From: Clostridiales bacterium
GTDB taxonomy: Bacteria; Bacillota; Clostridia; Christensenellales; Borkfalkiaceae
Length of the DNA: 37,341 bases
NCBI GenBank assembly: GCA_015069425.1
Contig: SVIP01000008.1
Coordinates: 1 to 37,341, forward strand
Reading direction: 5' to 3'
Below are positions 24,795-32,954 of the stretch, in pieces. The translations under genes and the position numbers were made by a program. The notes under the pieces are model-generated. The model was given only the letters and a program-made list of their open reading frames with translations. It did not search any database and was not told the origin of the DNA. Every line of letters begins with the position of its first letter. Positions within the stretch are counted from its first letter, which is position 1.

Positions 24795-26561
24795 TTATTT
24801 TTGCAAATACGAACTAATCCATTTACTTTCAGAAATAGACACACTATCCAAGCAGTCTGCCGCCGACATTTTTGCAGTTTGCATTGCTTGAATTACCGTG
24901 CCATACGTTCTGCCATTTTTTTCAGGACTAAAACCAATTGACTCGAGAGCGTGTATAAACGTAGTTGGTGATTTCTTAAATGTGGGATTATCCGCTTCTT
25001 GCAATACTACACGAGTATTTTGAGCTAATTGCAATACTGATTTTTGATAAGTTGAAAGCCCTGAATTTTCTAAATCTACTTCATATTCTGTTTTAGCTAT
25101 TCTAACGCCGGTAGTTTCAGTAAATGCTACAAGTTCTTTGTCTGTAAATAAGAATTTTAAGAAATCCTTACATGCATCAACAACACCCTTTTTCTCTTCC
25201 TTACCCAACAAGTTTCCATTGATAAATGCGAAAGTGGTAGATGCAACCAACGCTTCTTCTCTTGCATTACTTTCACTTGTTACAGCCTTATCAAAAGAAG
25301 TGGGGAAATTAAACCAACCGATATTCTTTTCTCTCTTATATCTATCATAGTAAGACTGGAAGTTTCCATAGCCCTTTGCTTCGTTGTACCAATAGCTACC
25401 TTCCATAATTGACGCAACTTTGGGAAGTTTACCAACACCATTCATAACGAAAGCGTTCATTGCGTCAGAATGCATAAACGTTCCTGATTCCCATCTGTCA
25501 TCAATCCAACCTTTTTCAAGTGCCAATTGCAAAAATGCCATTGCATAATATTTACCAAGCGTTTTTGTTGTTTTCCAACCTTCATCTGCGGAATCAATTG
25601 TTTCTTTAGTTACAATCGGCTTTTTAATCGTATCTACTCCTGCAAACAAATTTTCATCACTATATCCAGATACCCATTGTATTTCTTTGCCGTTGCTATC
25701 AAACGTGTAAGTTGACCTTATTTCTTCATAACCAGATAGTGCACCCCAAAGTCCAAGCAAGAAATAATGAGTGTAGTCAACGTGATTACCAGAAACAACG
25801 AAAGCGGAAAGACCTTCTTTTTCGTTCTTCATATAATCACAAAGTGCAACCATTTCCTCAAGAGTCGTTGGCATACCATCATCAGCGGTTCCAGATTTTC
25901 CGTCGTTACCTACCGACTTTGTTCTATAATCTTCATTTATGAAATATACGGTTTTTCCAGTTAATTCACAAGTATATTCCGTGCCATTATTTGAATCAGC
26001 AAAGTACAATCCTTCGTTTTCAAATAAATCCATATCGTAAGAAGCGCCGTTATAAAATTCGTAGTGAGGCAAAACGTAATATTTGCCGTCGCTACCTTTC
26101 ATTCCGCCCCTATACTCGTCGTTCAATTTACTTTCTAACGTAACATCTTGTCCCTCTTTTTGTTCAATAACAGATTTTACAATGTCATCAATAGGATAAA
26201 TCATACCACTTTCAATATAGTTGCTAATGTTATTTACCTTATCAAAATAGAGGTTTCTACCGCTAGATTGCATTGTTGCAGTATCGGTATAGGTTGAAGA
26301 AGAAATATCAAACGAAACACCCTTTTTACCTTCTTCATAAGATTTTTCTTTTACTAAATCTTTAAAACGCACGATAGCGTCATCTAGCCATACCCTACCA
26401 ACACCGCCGCCAAAGTGCTCAATATAAATAAGCGTAGTATTTTTATCTCCTTTACCACTGCTAGGACCACCCGATGGTCCAGCGCATGCCGTTATAGACA
26501 AGCATGTGAGCACGCTCAAAATTAGAGCAATAACTCTTGTTGTTATTTTTGTTCTTTTCAT
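24795..26561 (-). CDS. Extracellular solute-binding lipoprotein of the ABC importer (LplA-like)
   Basis: The 588-residue protein starts with a lipoprotein signal peptide ending SITAC (Cys26), followed by a Gly/Ser/Pro-rich linker. The rest has the two-lobe layout of family-1-type sugar-binding proteins: a DFLKFLFTDKELVAFTETTG stretch near the C-terminal hinge and Asn/Trp/Tyr-rich ligand-lobe segments. At 588 residues it is longer than usual, as are LplA-like proteins. ATG at 26561 is preceded by a strong AAGGAGG. It captures oligosaccharides outside the membrane and hands them to the two permeases. The neighbours GH28 and GH4-CHEV suggest a pectic ligand; the ligand itself is not readable from sequence. 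Confidence 0.9.
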   Translation of the reverse strand: MKRTKITTRVIALILSVLTCLSITACAGPSGGPSSGKGDKNTTLIYIEHFGGGVGRVWLDDAIVRFKDLVKEKSYEEGKKGVSFDISSSTYTDTATMQSSGRNLYFDKVNNISNYIESGMIYPIDDIVKSVIEQKEGQDVTLESKLNDEYRGGMKGSDGKYYVLPHYEFYNGASYDMDLFENEGLYFADSNNGTEYTCELTGKTVYFINEDYRTKSVGNDGKSGTADDGMPTTLEEMVALCDYMKNEKEGLSAFVVSGNHVDYTHYFLLGLWGALSGYEEIRSTYTFDSNGKEIQWVSGYSDENLFAGVDTIKKPIVTKETIDSADEGWKTTKTLGKYYAMAFLQLALEKGWIDDRWESGTFMHSDAMNAFVMNGVGKLPKVASIMEGSYWYNEAKGYGNFQSYYDRYKREKNIGWFNFPTSFDKAVTSESNAREEALVASTTFAFINGNLLGKEEKKGVVDACKDFLKFLFTDKELVAFTETTGVRIAKTEYEVDLENSGLSTYQKSVLQLAQNTRVVLQEADNPTFKKSPTTFIHALESIGFSPEKNGRTYGTVIQAMQTAKMSAADCLDSVSISESKWISSYLQK

Positions 26562-26677
26562 TTTTTTATCCTCCTTAAAGATAAATTTATTTTTTTTATT
26601 TTTTGCCGCGTTTTATTTACGACATTTATAACAAGTGTTTTATAAATTCTCTAAACGTTTGTTCAATCTTATAAGCT

Positions 26678-28627
26678 TTATTTTGTTTCAAAGAAAAGTA
26701 TTGCTGGTTGCATAGGATATACGACCGACTTAACAACGCAAACCCCATCTTCAAATTCAAACTCACAGGATTCTTTCTTTCCGTCTGCCGTCATTCTTTG
26801 CACACTAATTATCGTCTTATCCGCAACGAAAGACACTTCATCCATAACGTCAAAATTCAAATTAAACACAGCGCAAAGTAATTGGCCATTTGGTAATTTC
26901 CCGACTTTCAAAAATAAATCCCCGTCGTCTTTATAATATAAGGGAATTTCTCCGCTTTCTTTTAAGATTTTTGCAAATTGTTCTTTTCTAGATTCGTTAA
27001 GCATTGAAAATGCTTCCATAAACGTAAACGGCGTGTCCGGCGTTCCACAAAAAACAATAGTTTTTCCGCCGAGTTCATTATCGTATGACGTTACGCTTGC
27101 AAAAAGCGGAATTTTTTCAACGCCATCTTTTAAATGATAGATTTGAGAAAGCACCTTTGTTTTTTCACTTTCCACTCGCAGCTCCCACGCTTTTTGTTGA
27201 ACGGCAAATACTGCTTTTGTTGTGGTATCTATTTCTCCACTTGTCGGTAGACCCTTCCACTCGTGTACACTTACGCCCAAATATTTACCAAGTCCTCTTT
27301 CCTGCACGTTTTTCGCTGCAATTCCCGACAACACAACCGTACGTTTTAACGTTTCTATTAGTTCTTCATCCGTAAAACCAAAAATTGCTCTATCATCAAT
27401 AAAGGTTACGCCACCTTGCTCTGTCGAATAATAAACGGGCAATCCCAATCTTTCTAAAACATTGCTTGACCAGCAATTGAAGTATGGTATAGACGGACCT
27501 TTATCAGAAACTTGGCTTTCTACTCCGAAAAATGGTTTCTTGAAAAGTGGAACACGACAACCTTTCCAATCAATTGAATCGTTGATTTCCATAAGTTCAT
27601 TGTACATGCCTTTATGTTTTGATAAAATTTTTCTATAAGCCTTACCGCTATTCGGTTCATAACTTGCAAGACGTGTAATCCAATGCTTTGCGCCTTTTGC
27701 GCCTTCTAGTATTGAAGCCACGTAATGAGAGTGTAAAAATACGGCTGGAGTACTATAACGATTTTGCGGGCAAGTATCCGTTTCTGCTAACAAATAATCC
27801 ACGTCGTTTTTTACATATTCTTTTTGTTGAGCAAAACGATATGAACTATTACTAAATAATCTTGCACCGTTTGCACAATAACGCCCGTTATTTAAACGAA
27901 GAATAACCGGATTATTTTGTCCCGCCATAATTTTTGCTATTTCAGCACCATGTTCAGTCGATAAATTACAACAGCAAAAACTACCTTGAATTTTAGGATT
28001 TACACTATCAATCCCTGCCCTAATCATACGCGCCATGCCTAAAAGAGATTCTTTTTGAGTTTGAATATACGCGTCCATATATTTTTTTCGATTGTTTGAT
28101 GGCTTAAAAATCAAATCTTTTAATTCTTCACAAGTTTCAACCTTTTCACCCGTTTTTTCTTGGAAGGCTTTTCTATGTAATGCGCAAGCACATCCACACT
28201 CCCCCCTTAACAAGCGAAAATCGTCGTCTAACATAATCTCTTTTGGATTATGTTTTGCAAGCGTTTTTGCCTGCTCGTAAATATATTCACGAAAGCCATC
28301 ATCATAAGGACAATATACGTTAGAATTTTTACCTGTCGTTAAACCTACATATTGTTCAAATGAAGAAACTTGATTTATAGGACGACCATGCCCCAACGTG
28401 CATTGAATTAATATGCCACATTCAAGCCCCATTGAAGCTAACTTATCGCGAAAAAGGTCATAATCCTTCATTTCGATAGTCGCTTTATCAATAGCAGGAA
28501 TCCCTTCGGGAAATAAATGCACGTCAAATAAAACACAATCACATACGCCACTTTCGTATTGTTCTTTTATATCGTTGCAAATCTCATCTATATGACTTAC
28601 GTCCATATGCATAATACTGTACGTCAT
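26678..28627 (-). CDS. Unrecognised TIM-barrel-like protein, putative glycoside hydrolase
   Basis: I do not recognise a named family for these 649 residues. The N-terminal 450 or so look like a barrel: alternating strands (CVLFDVHL, CGILIQCTLGHGRP, EIMLDDDFRLL, VILRLNNGRY, VDYLLAETDTCPQNRYS) with acidic residues at strand ends. These include Asp134-136 and Glu282/Asp284. A Cys-rich GECGCACALH at 142-151 follows the DDD strand. A C-terminal beta domain (about 540-649) resembles the accessory sandwich of beta-galactosidase-like enzymes. There is no signal peptide, so it is cytoplasmic. It lies 66 bp after the GH28 gene and before the importer, with GAGGTG before its ATG. A hydrolase on the imported oligomer is the best guess. 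Confidence 0.65.
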   Translation of the reverse strand: MTYSIMHMDVSHIDEICNDIKEQYESGVCDCVLFDVHLFPEGIPAIDKATIEMKDYDLFRDKLASMGLECGILIQCTLGHGRPINQVSSFEQYVGLTTGKNSNVYCPYDDGFREYIYEQAKTLAKHNPKEIMLDDDFRLLRGECGCACALHRKAFQEKTGEKVETCEELKDLIFKPSNNRKKYMDAYIQTQKESLLGMARMIRAGIDSVNPKIQGSFCCCNLSTEHGAEIAKIMAGQNNPVILRLNNGRYCANGARLFSNSSYRFAQQKEYVKNDVDYLLAETDTCPQNRYSTPAVFLHSHYVASILEGAKGAKHWITRLASYEPNSGKAYRKILSKHKGMYNELMEINDSIDWKGCRVPLFKKPFFGVESQVSDKGPSIPYFNCWSSNVLERLGLPVYYSTEQGGVTFIDDRAIFGFTDEELIETLKRTVVLSGIAAKNVQERGLGKYLGVSVHEWKGLPTSGEIDTTTKAVFAVQQKAWELRVESEKTKVLSQIYHLKDGVEKIPLFASVTSYDNELGGKTIVFCGTPDTPFTFMEAFSMLNESRKEQFAKILKESGEIPLYYKDDGDLFLKVGKLPNGQLLCAVFNLNFDVMDEVSFVADKTIISVQRMTADGKKESCEFEFEDGVCVVKSVVYPMQPAILFFETK

Positions 28628-28693
28628 TATTACACCTCTACTCTACGAATTGCTCTTTATTATTTTTTATATCTATTCGTTATTCTAAAGAAT

Positions 28694-30175
28694 TTACTCG
28701 CAAACAATATTTTCAAGTGAAATTCCTTGCACGCAAGTAATATCTAAATTATGTATGGCTTTATTTTCACGGCGTTTTATTTTTATATTTTTAAAAGTTA
28801 CCTTTTTAAGCTCATACCCCTTTTCATCAAAACCACTTGCAATAATGGCTGATTCGTCCCAAGTTTCACCCGTATGCTTTTTACAAACACCTGTAAGCGA
28901 AATATTCTCAAAATGATAATTTTCAAATATCGGTGGCGTTGGTGCGCCTTCTCCGTCACTATTATAGTTTACAGAACGAATTGCTAAAATAGAAAATGAA
29001 CTATCATACACGGCAACGTCTCTTACGTATCCACCTCGTTTTTTTGCGCCTTTTATTTCAAAACCGCAACGAGAATTTTCCATTTCGCAATCCCAAACTT
29101 TAACGTTTTCAACCCCACCAGACATTTCGCTACCAATCGCAAGGCCATGCCCCATATCGCATCTACAATCAAACACACGAATATTACGACTAGGGCGACC
29201 TATAACATGTCCTTCGGGATTCTTTCCAGATTTAATTGCAATCATATCGTCACGAGTTCTAAAGTCACAGTTGAAAATCGTACAGTTTGTTGAAGAATCA
29301 GGGTCCCATCCGTCTCCGTTATTTATCTCCTCTGAATGGATTCGGCAACTAGCGGTAATTATATTATCAGAGTAAATCATATGTATATTCCAAGCGGGCG
29401 CCATTCCTGCGGTAATTCCATGTATTATGACGTTTTGCGTATTAGCAACATGTATCAAACGCCCACGCGATCGCCAAGCAAACAATTCTTCTTTTTTGAT
29501 TGTTTCCCAAGATTCTGGCTCGCCCCCTAATTCTTTCCTTATAATATTTTGCATAAGTGGCTTGCCGCCGCCAAGCAACGAACCTTTTCCGCGAATTATA
29601 ATATTTTTCGTCGTATATCCGCTGTGCCTATCCAATTCTCCAATATTGATTAGTGAACGGTAACACAAGTTTTCAATGCCTTCAAAACGGCTTTTAATTT
29701 TTGGCAAATAATCTTCGGGATTAGACGTTCCTTGTAAAACACCCTCTTCTTCTATATATATTTCACTATCACTATGCATGTTCAACGCTCCCGTCAAAAA
29801 CACACCTTTGGGAATATACACAATTTCATCTGCCTTACAATTATCAAATGCGAGTTGTAGTGCCGAAGTGTTTAACGTTTTCCCATCGCCTACAGCAAAA
29901 TACGGTGACTTTGTTACGTCTATTTTCTTTTTTGATGGTTGTAAAAAAACCTTTTCTTCTTCATATTGTTTGCATACGTTATTTTTTTCATCTACCAAAC
30001 TAACTGAAATTTCTACACATTGCGTTCCCTTTGGAACTTCTAACGTATAATGTGTTTTCTTTGTATAAAATTCGTTCTTGTTGTAGCATATGCAATATTT
30101 GTATCCTTTATCAAAATTTGGATCTCTATCCCAATATAAAATAATGCAATTCTCTAACAAAATTTTTTTTATCAT
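28694..30175 (-). CDS. GH28 polygalacturonase-family hydrolase, intracellular exo-type
   Basis: The 493 residues comprise an N-terminal FnIII-like sandwich (1-82) and a GH28 beta-helix starting at VGDGKTLNT. Catalytic motifs are visible: NGDGWDP with Asp288, RTRDDMIAIKSG with Asp309 and Asp310, and MGHGLAIGSE with His343. The usual R-[IL]-K motif reads GFEIKG here, so Lys375 is kept and the Arg is Glu373. The FnIII-plus-helix layout is that of exo-polygalacturonases, which release galacturonate units from chain ends. No signal peptide is present, so it acts on imported oligomers. ATG at 30175 follows CTGGAG. It heads the minus-strand series and is divergent from the AraC regulator. The altered motif leaves room for a rhamnogalacturonan substrate. 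Confidence 0.9.
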   Translation of the reverse strand: MIKKILLENCIILYWDRDPNFDKGYKYCICYNKNEFYTKKTHYTLEVPKGTQCVEISVSLVDEKNNVCKQYEEEKVFLQPSKKKIDVTKSPYFAVGDGKTLNTSALQLAFDNCKADEIVYIPKGVFLTGALNMHSDSEIYIEEEGVLQGTSNPEDYLPKIKSRFEGIENLCYRSLINIGELDRHSGYTTKNIIIRGKGSLLGGGKPLMQNIIRKELGGEPESWETIKKEELFAWRSRGRLIHVANTQNVIIHGITAGMAPAWNIHMIYSDNIITASCRIHSEEINNGDGWDPDSSTNCTIFNCDFRTRDDMIAIKSGKNPEGHVIGRPSRNIRVFDCRCDMGHGLAIGSEMSGGVENVKVWDCEMENSRCGFEIKGAKKRGGYVRDVAVYDSSFSILAIRSVNYNSDGEGAPTPPIFENYHFENISLTGVCKKHTGETWDESAIIASGFDEKGYELKKVTFKNIKIKRRENKAIHNLDITCVQGISLENIVCE

Positions 30176-30197
30176 TTTTACTCCAGATAATTTTTAG

Positions 30198-30226
30198 TTG
30201 ACTTTTTTTGATTTTTAATATAAAAT
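30198..30226 (+). promoter_or_regulatory. Probable promoter of the araC-type regulator
   Basis: TTGACT at 30198-30203, 17 bases, then TAAAAT at 30221-30226 (or TATAAA at 30219 with 15-base spacing), about 33 bases before the ATG at 30259. On the other strand of the same 83-bp gap TTGTTT, 16 bases, TATATT could serve GH28. Regulator binding here would face both genes. Confidence 0.5.
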
Positions 30227-30258
30227 TTCAGTAAAATTAAACAACCGTGAGGTTCATT

Positions 30259-31113
30259 ATGAGTTTTTTTGCAATATCTAAATCTGAATTAACAGAAAAC
30301 AATATGGCGTATTCACATTCACATAAATACTACGAACTATATTTTCAAACTGACGGCGTTCGCATGTATTTTTGTAATAATAAATACTATACGATACAGC
30401 CCAACACGTTAATTGTTACGCGACCTAACGTATTGCATAAATTTGAAAACGGACCGTTTGAACGTTACCTTATTAGCGTTGACGAAAGTCTATTTTCAAC
30501 ACCTCAACTTGATTTTTTGAACATGCTAGAACGTTCTCCGATAATTCCCATTAACGAAAACGACGTTAATGATATCAAAACTACACTAAACGACCTTATA
30601 AAACTAGAACAATCTCTCATGAAAAACAAATCCATGGTTATAGCACTAAAACTAGGATTTCTTTTGCATCAATTTTTCTTTGCGCAAAAAAATATCGTAA
30701 AACCATTAGTAAACTTTAAAAACGATAGCGTAGGATATTCGGTCGCCCCTACAATAGCTAAAATTATGGAATTTATCCAAAAAAATTTCGCTGAAGATTT
30801 TTCATTAAATGATTTGAGTAAAAAATATCAACTATCTAAAACTTGGCTATGCAAATGTTTTTTTAACGCGACTAATATGACAATTTTTGAATACAAAACA
30901 ATGTTACAAATTAATGCCGCAAAAAAACTGTTAGATTCTAGCAATCTTAATATAGAAACAATTTCTAAAAAAATAGGCGTGTCTTCCCCTAGATATTTCT
31001 GTATGCTATTTAAAAAACATACTGGCATTTCACCATTGCAATGGAGAAAACAATTTAGACCCATTACTAGCACAATTTTGAATAAAAAAAGAAAAAATTC
31101 CGCAATCAAATAA
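30259..31113 (+). CDS. AraC-family transcriptional regulator
   Basis: I choose ATG 30259 (284 residues), because GAGG lies 6 bases upstream. A GTG at 30247 in frame would overlap that RBS. The N-terminal 150 residues form a cupin-like sensor (HSHKYYELYFQTDG, IQPNTLIVTRPNVLHKF), and the C-terminal 100 carry two helix-turn-helix units (FSLNDLSKKYQLSKTWLCKCF and IETISKKIGVSSPRYFCMLFKKHTG). Such regulators bind a sugar and activate the neighbouring operon. It is divergent from GH28, sharing an 83-bp gap, and is the only obvious regulator of the locus. A sigma-A-like promoter on the opposite strand just past its stop could produce antisense RNA over it. Confidence 0.88.
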   Translation: MSFFAISKSELTENNMAYSHSHKYYELYFQTDGVRMYFCNNKYYTIQPNTLIVTRPNVLHKFENGPFERYLISVDESLFSTPQLDFLNMLERSPIIPINENDVNDIKTTLNDLIKLEQSLMKNKSMVIALKLGFLLHQFFFAQKNIVKPLVNFKNDSVGYSVAPTIAKIMEFIQKNFAEDFSLNDLSKKYQLSKTWLCKCFFNATNMTIFEYKTMLQINAAKKLLDSSNLNIETISKKIGVSSPRYFCMLFKKHTGISPLQWRKQFRPITSTILNKKRKNSAIK

Positions 31114-31125
31114 GCTTGTACAAAC

Positions 31126-31223
31126 ATTATCTTCCTATTAAATTGCTTTGTCAATATATTTTTTAAACATTGTTTTTTATTTTTGAGTTTCGCTATTTTT
31201 TATTTGATATTTTTGAATTTTAA
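31126..31223 (-). repeat. Direct repeat copy A with sigma-A promoter, facing the araC 3' end
   Basis: On the minus strand TTGACA (31149-31154), 17 bases, GATAAT (31126-31131), preceded by about 70 bp of A-rich sequence. The promoter core and spacer match copy B at 33738-33833 over 25 bases with one mismatch. The A-rich part is also clearly related (TTCAAAAATAT.AAA.AAAAA). It fires leftward, antisense to araC, and no gene starts directly behind it. Confidence 0.7.
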
Positions 31224-31302
31224 ACACTTTTAGAATTATTTTTCTAAAAAGCTAAAAATTTATATAAATACTTAAATTATGTGTTCTTTCTTTTAAAACA
31301 TT

Positions 31303-32793
31303 TTATTTTATATCTTCTAATTCTTTAACACAAAATCTTCCCACGTATTCATTTAAAAAATTTTCCGCCGTTTTGCCCATTTCTACAAACCCGTCTTTAT
31401 CGTTATATCCAAAACGAATAAACATATTGCCAAAATACTTATCTATAATTTGCACGTAGAGCAATAATGAATTATCCCCAAGCCATTTCATAGAAACAGC
31501 ATCATTATACATAAACCCATCCGTTGTAGTTACTCCACCATGCTCATTTGAGTATCCTAATTGCGGAAATTTTCCAAAAACGTTATGGTTTATCCCAAAG
31601 GGTAAAACTTTATCACCTTGCGCGTTAGTATATCTAAATTCACCTGTACAGTCGTCGTTAAAAATAAAAGTAAATTTTGTAATGCCAGTAGAATTTTCTT
31701 CACATACAAACTGTTTGCCATTAATTCTATCTTTTAGTGGCGAATCTTTTTTACCTTTTAGCGCTCTTAATTCTAATTTTGCTATAAGTTCTTCAAGTTC
31801 TTTAACTTTTTTAGAATTTTCGGGTAATGGTGAATCTTGTATTTGGTCAACGAATAAATCTTCTAATTCACTAAATATCAATTGAGTTGTATGCGGATTA
31901 CCTTGATTATCGCAATAACATGCAAAAATCAAATCTTTATCCGGATAACAAACGGTAATTTGGTCACCCATTCCAATAAATGCAAAACCATTTCCACACA
32001 CGCGCCAAATTTGATAGCCATATCCTTCACCTGATGAAGAGTAAATTGCGCTTGTTTGGCAATCCGTAAGTTTAGACGTCGCTTCGCGCAAATACTTTTC
32101 CCCCATCAATCTTTCACCTTTCCACGTTCCGTAGTTCATAACCAAACGCCCAAACTTTACCATATCGCGCAAGGTACATATCATTGCAGAATCGCCCCAA
32201 GAATCGTTATTTTTAGTTTTTAATATTTCTGCTGTACTGAACGCATCCATTTTGTTAAAAAGTTTTTCTCTTAAGTATTCCAATAAAGTTTTTCCCGATA
32301 ACTTTTCTACTAGAGCGCAAAGTACTTGCGCCCCATTACTATCATACTCCCATATAGTATTTGAACGGCGCATTTGTCTTTCCCTATTTAAATATAAATG
32401 TGTTCTATCTATATCCTCACTTATAAACCAAGAACTAGGTCCACCCACAGTCGTCATCATTAACATTTCTCGTATGGTTTGATTTTTTAAATTCTCATGT
32501 ACTTTTCCGTCTATTTTTTCTGGAAAATAATCAACAATCCTATCGTAAAGGTCAAGTTTCCCTTCTTCTAACAGTAATCCTATTGCAATACTCACAAAAC
32601 TTTTTGTTTGAGAATACATTCTATGATGAAAATTTTGATGGAAAGGTTTCCAATACGCTTCTGCAAACACATCTTCACCCTTAACAAAAATTATACCATG
32701 CATTGAAGCCCCGTTTTTTTCTAGTTTTTTGATAAACTTTATTACGTTTTCAGAAGATATTCCCGCTTGTTCTGGTGTTACTTTTTTAAACAT
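31303..32793 (-). CDS. Beta-lactamase-family (class C-like) serine hydrolase
   Basis: The 496 residues begin VTPEQAGISS, typical of this family. They show the SxxK nucleophile motif SQTK with Ser61 and Lys64 in HRMYSQTKSF, and a Y-x-[SN] element in WEYDSNGAQ (Tyr150). A C-terminal beta domain starts near 340. Members include esterases, D-aminopeptidases and penicillin-binding-like proteins. The absence of a signal peptide argues against a periplasm-type beta-lactamase and for a cytoplasmic esterase or amidase. ATG at 32793 follows AAGGAGC. It lies downstream of the NagB-like gene, with a hairpin between, and the pair is flanked by the two promoter repeats. Substrate unknown. Confidence 0.85.
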   Translation of the reverse strand: MFKKVTPEQAGISSENVIKFIKKLEKNGASMHGIIFVKGEDVFAEAYWKPFHQNFHHRMYSQTKSFVSIAIGLLLEEGKLDLYDRIVDYFPEKIDGKVHENLKNQTIREMLMMTTVGGPSSWFISEDIDRTHLYLNRERQMRRSNTIWEYDSNGAQVLCALVEKLSGKTLLEYLREKLFNKMDAFSTAEILKTKNNDSWGDSAMICTLRDMVKFGRLVMNYGTWKGERLMGEKYLREATSKLTDCQTSAIYSSSGEGYGYQIWRVCGNGFAFIGMGDQITVCYPDKDLIFACYCDNQGNPHTTQLIFSELEDLFVDQIQDSPLPENSKKVKELEELIAKLELRALKGKKDSPLKDRINGKQFVCEENSTGITKFTFIFNDDCTGEFRYTNAQGDKVLPFGINHNVFGKFPQLGYSNEHGGVTTTDGFMYNDAVSMKWLGDNSLLLYVQIIDKYFGNMFIRFGYNDKDGFVEMGKTAENFLNEYVGRFCVKELEDIK

Positions 32794-32835
32794 TTTTGCT
32801 CCTTAATCTGCTTATTTATCATTGAATTAAAACAT

Positions 32836-32865
32836 AAATCCACCAGCATTGCTAGTGGATTTTTT
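32836..32865 (-). terminator. Hairpin between the NagB-like and serine hydrolase genes
   Basis: AAATCCAC.AGC pairs with GCT.GTGGATTT around a short loop. On the plus strand it is followed by a T-run (through 32865); on the minus strand, where the genes lie, the tail is ATTTATGTTTTAA, which is weaker. It may give partial termination between the two genes. Confidence 0.55.
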
Positions 32866-32954
32866 AACTAAATGTATTGCAACTAATTTATTTTTCTTTA
32901 TTGAATTTAATTAATCCACAAGTTATTAAAATCAAGTTCAGGCAACTATTTTCC

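Noticed and set aside
30828-31154. Minus-strand ORF of 108 codons behind the promoter in repeat copy A
   Set aside because: It lies fully antisense to the araC HTH region. Its start is inside the promoter's -35 and -10 boxes, so it would not be transcribed whole, and it has no RBS.
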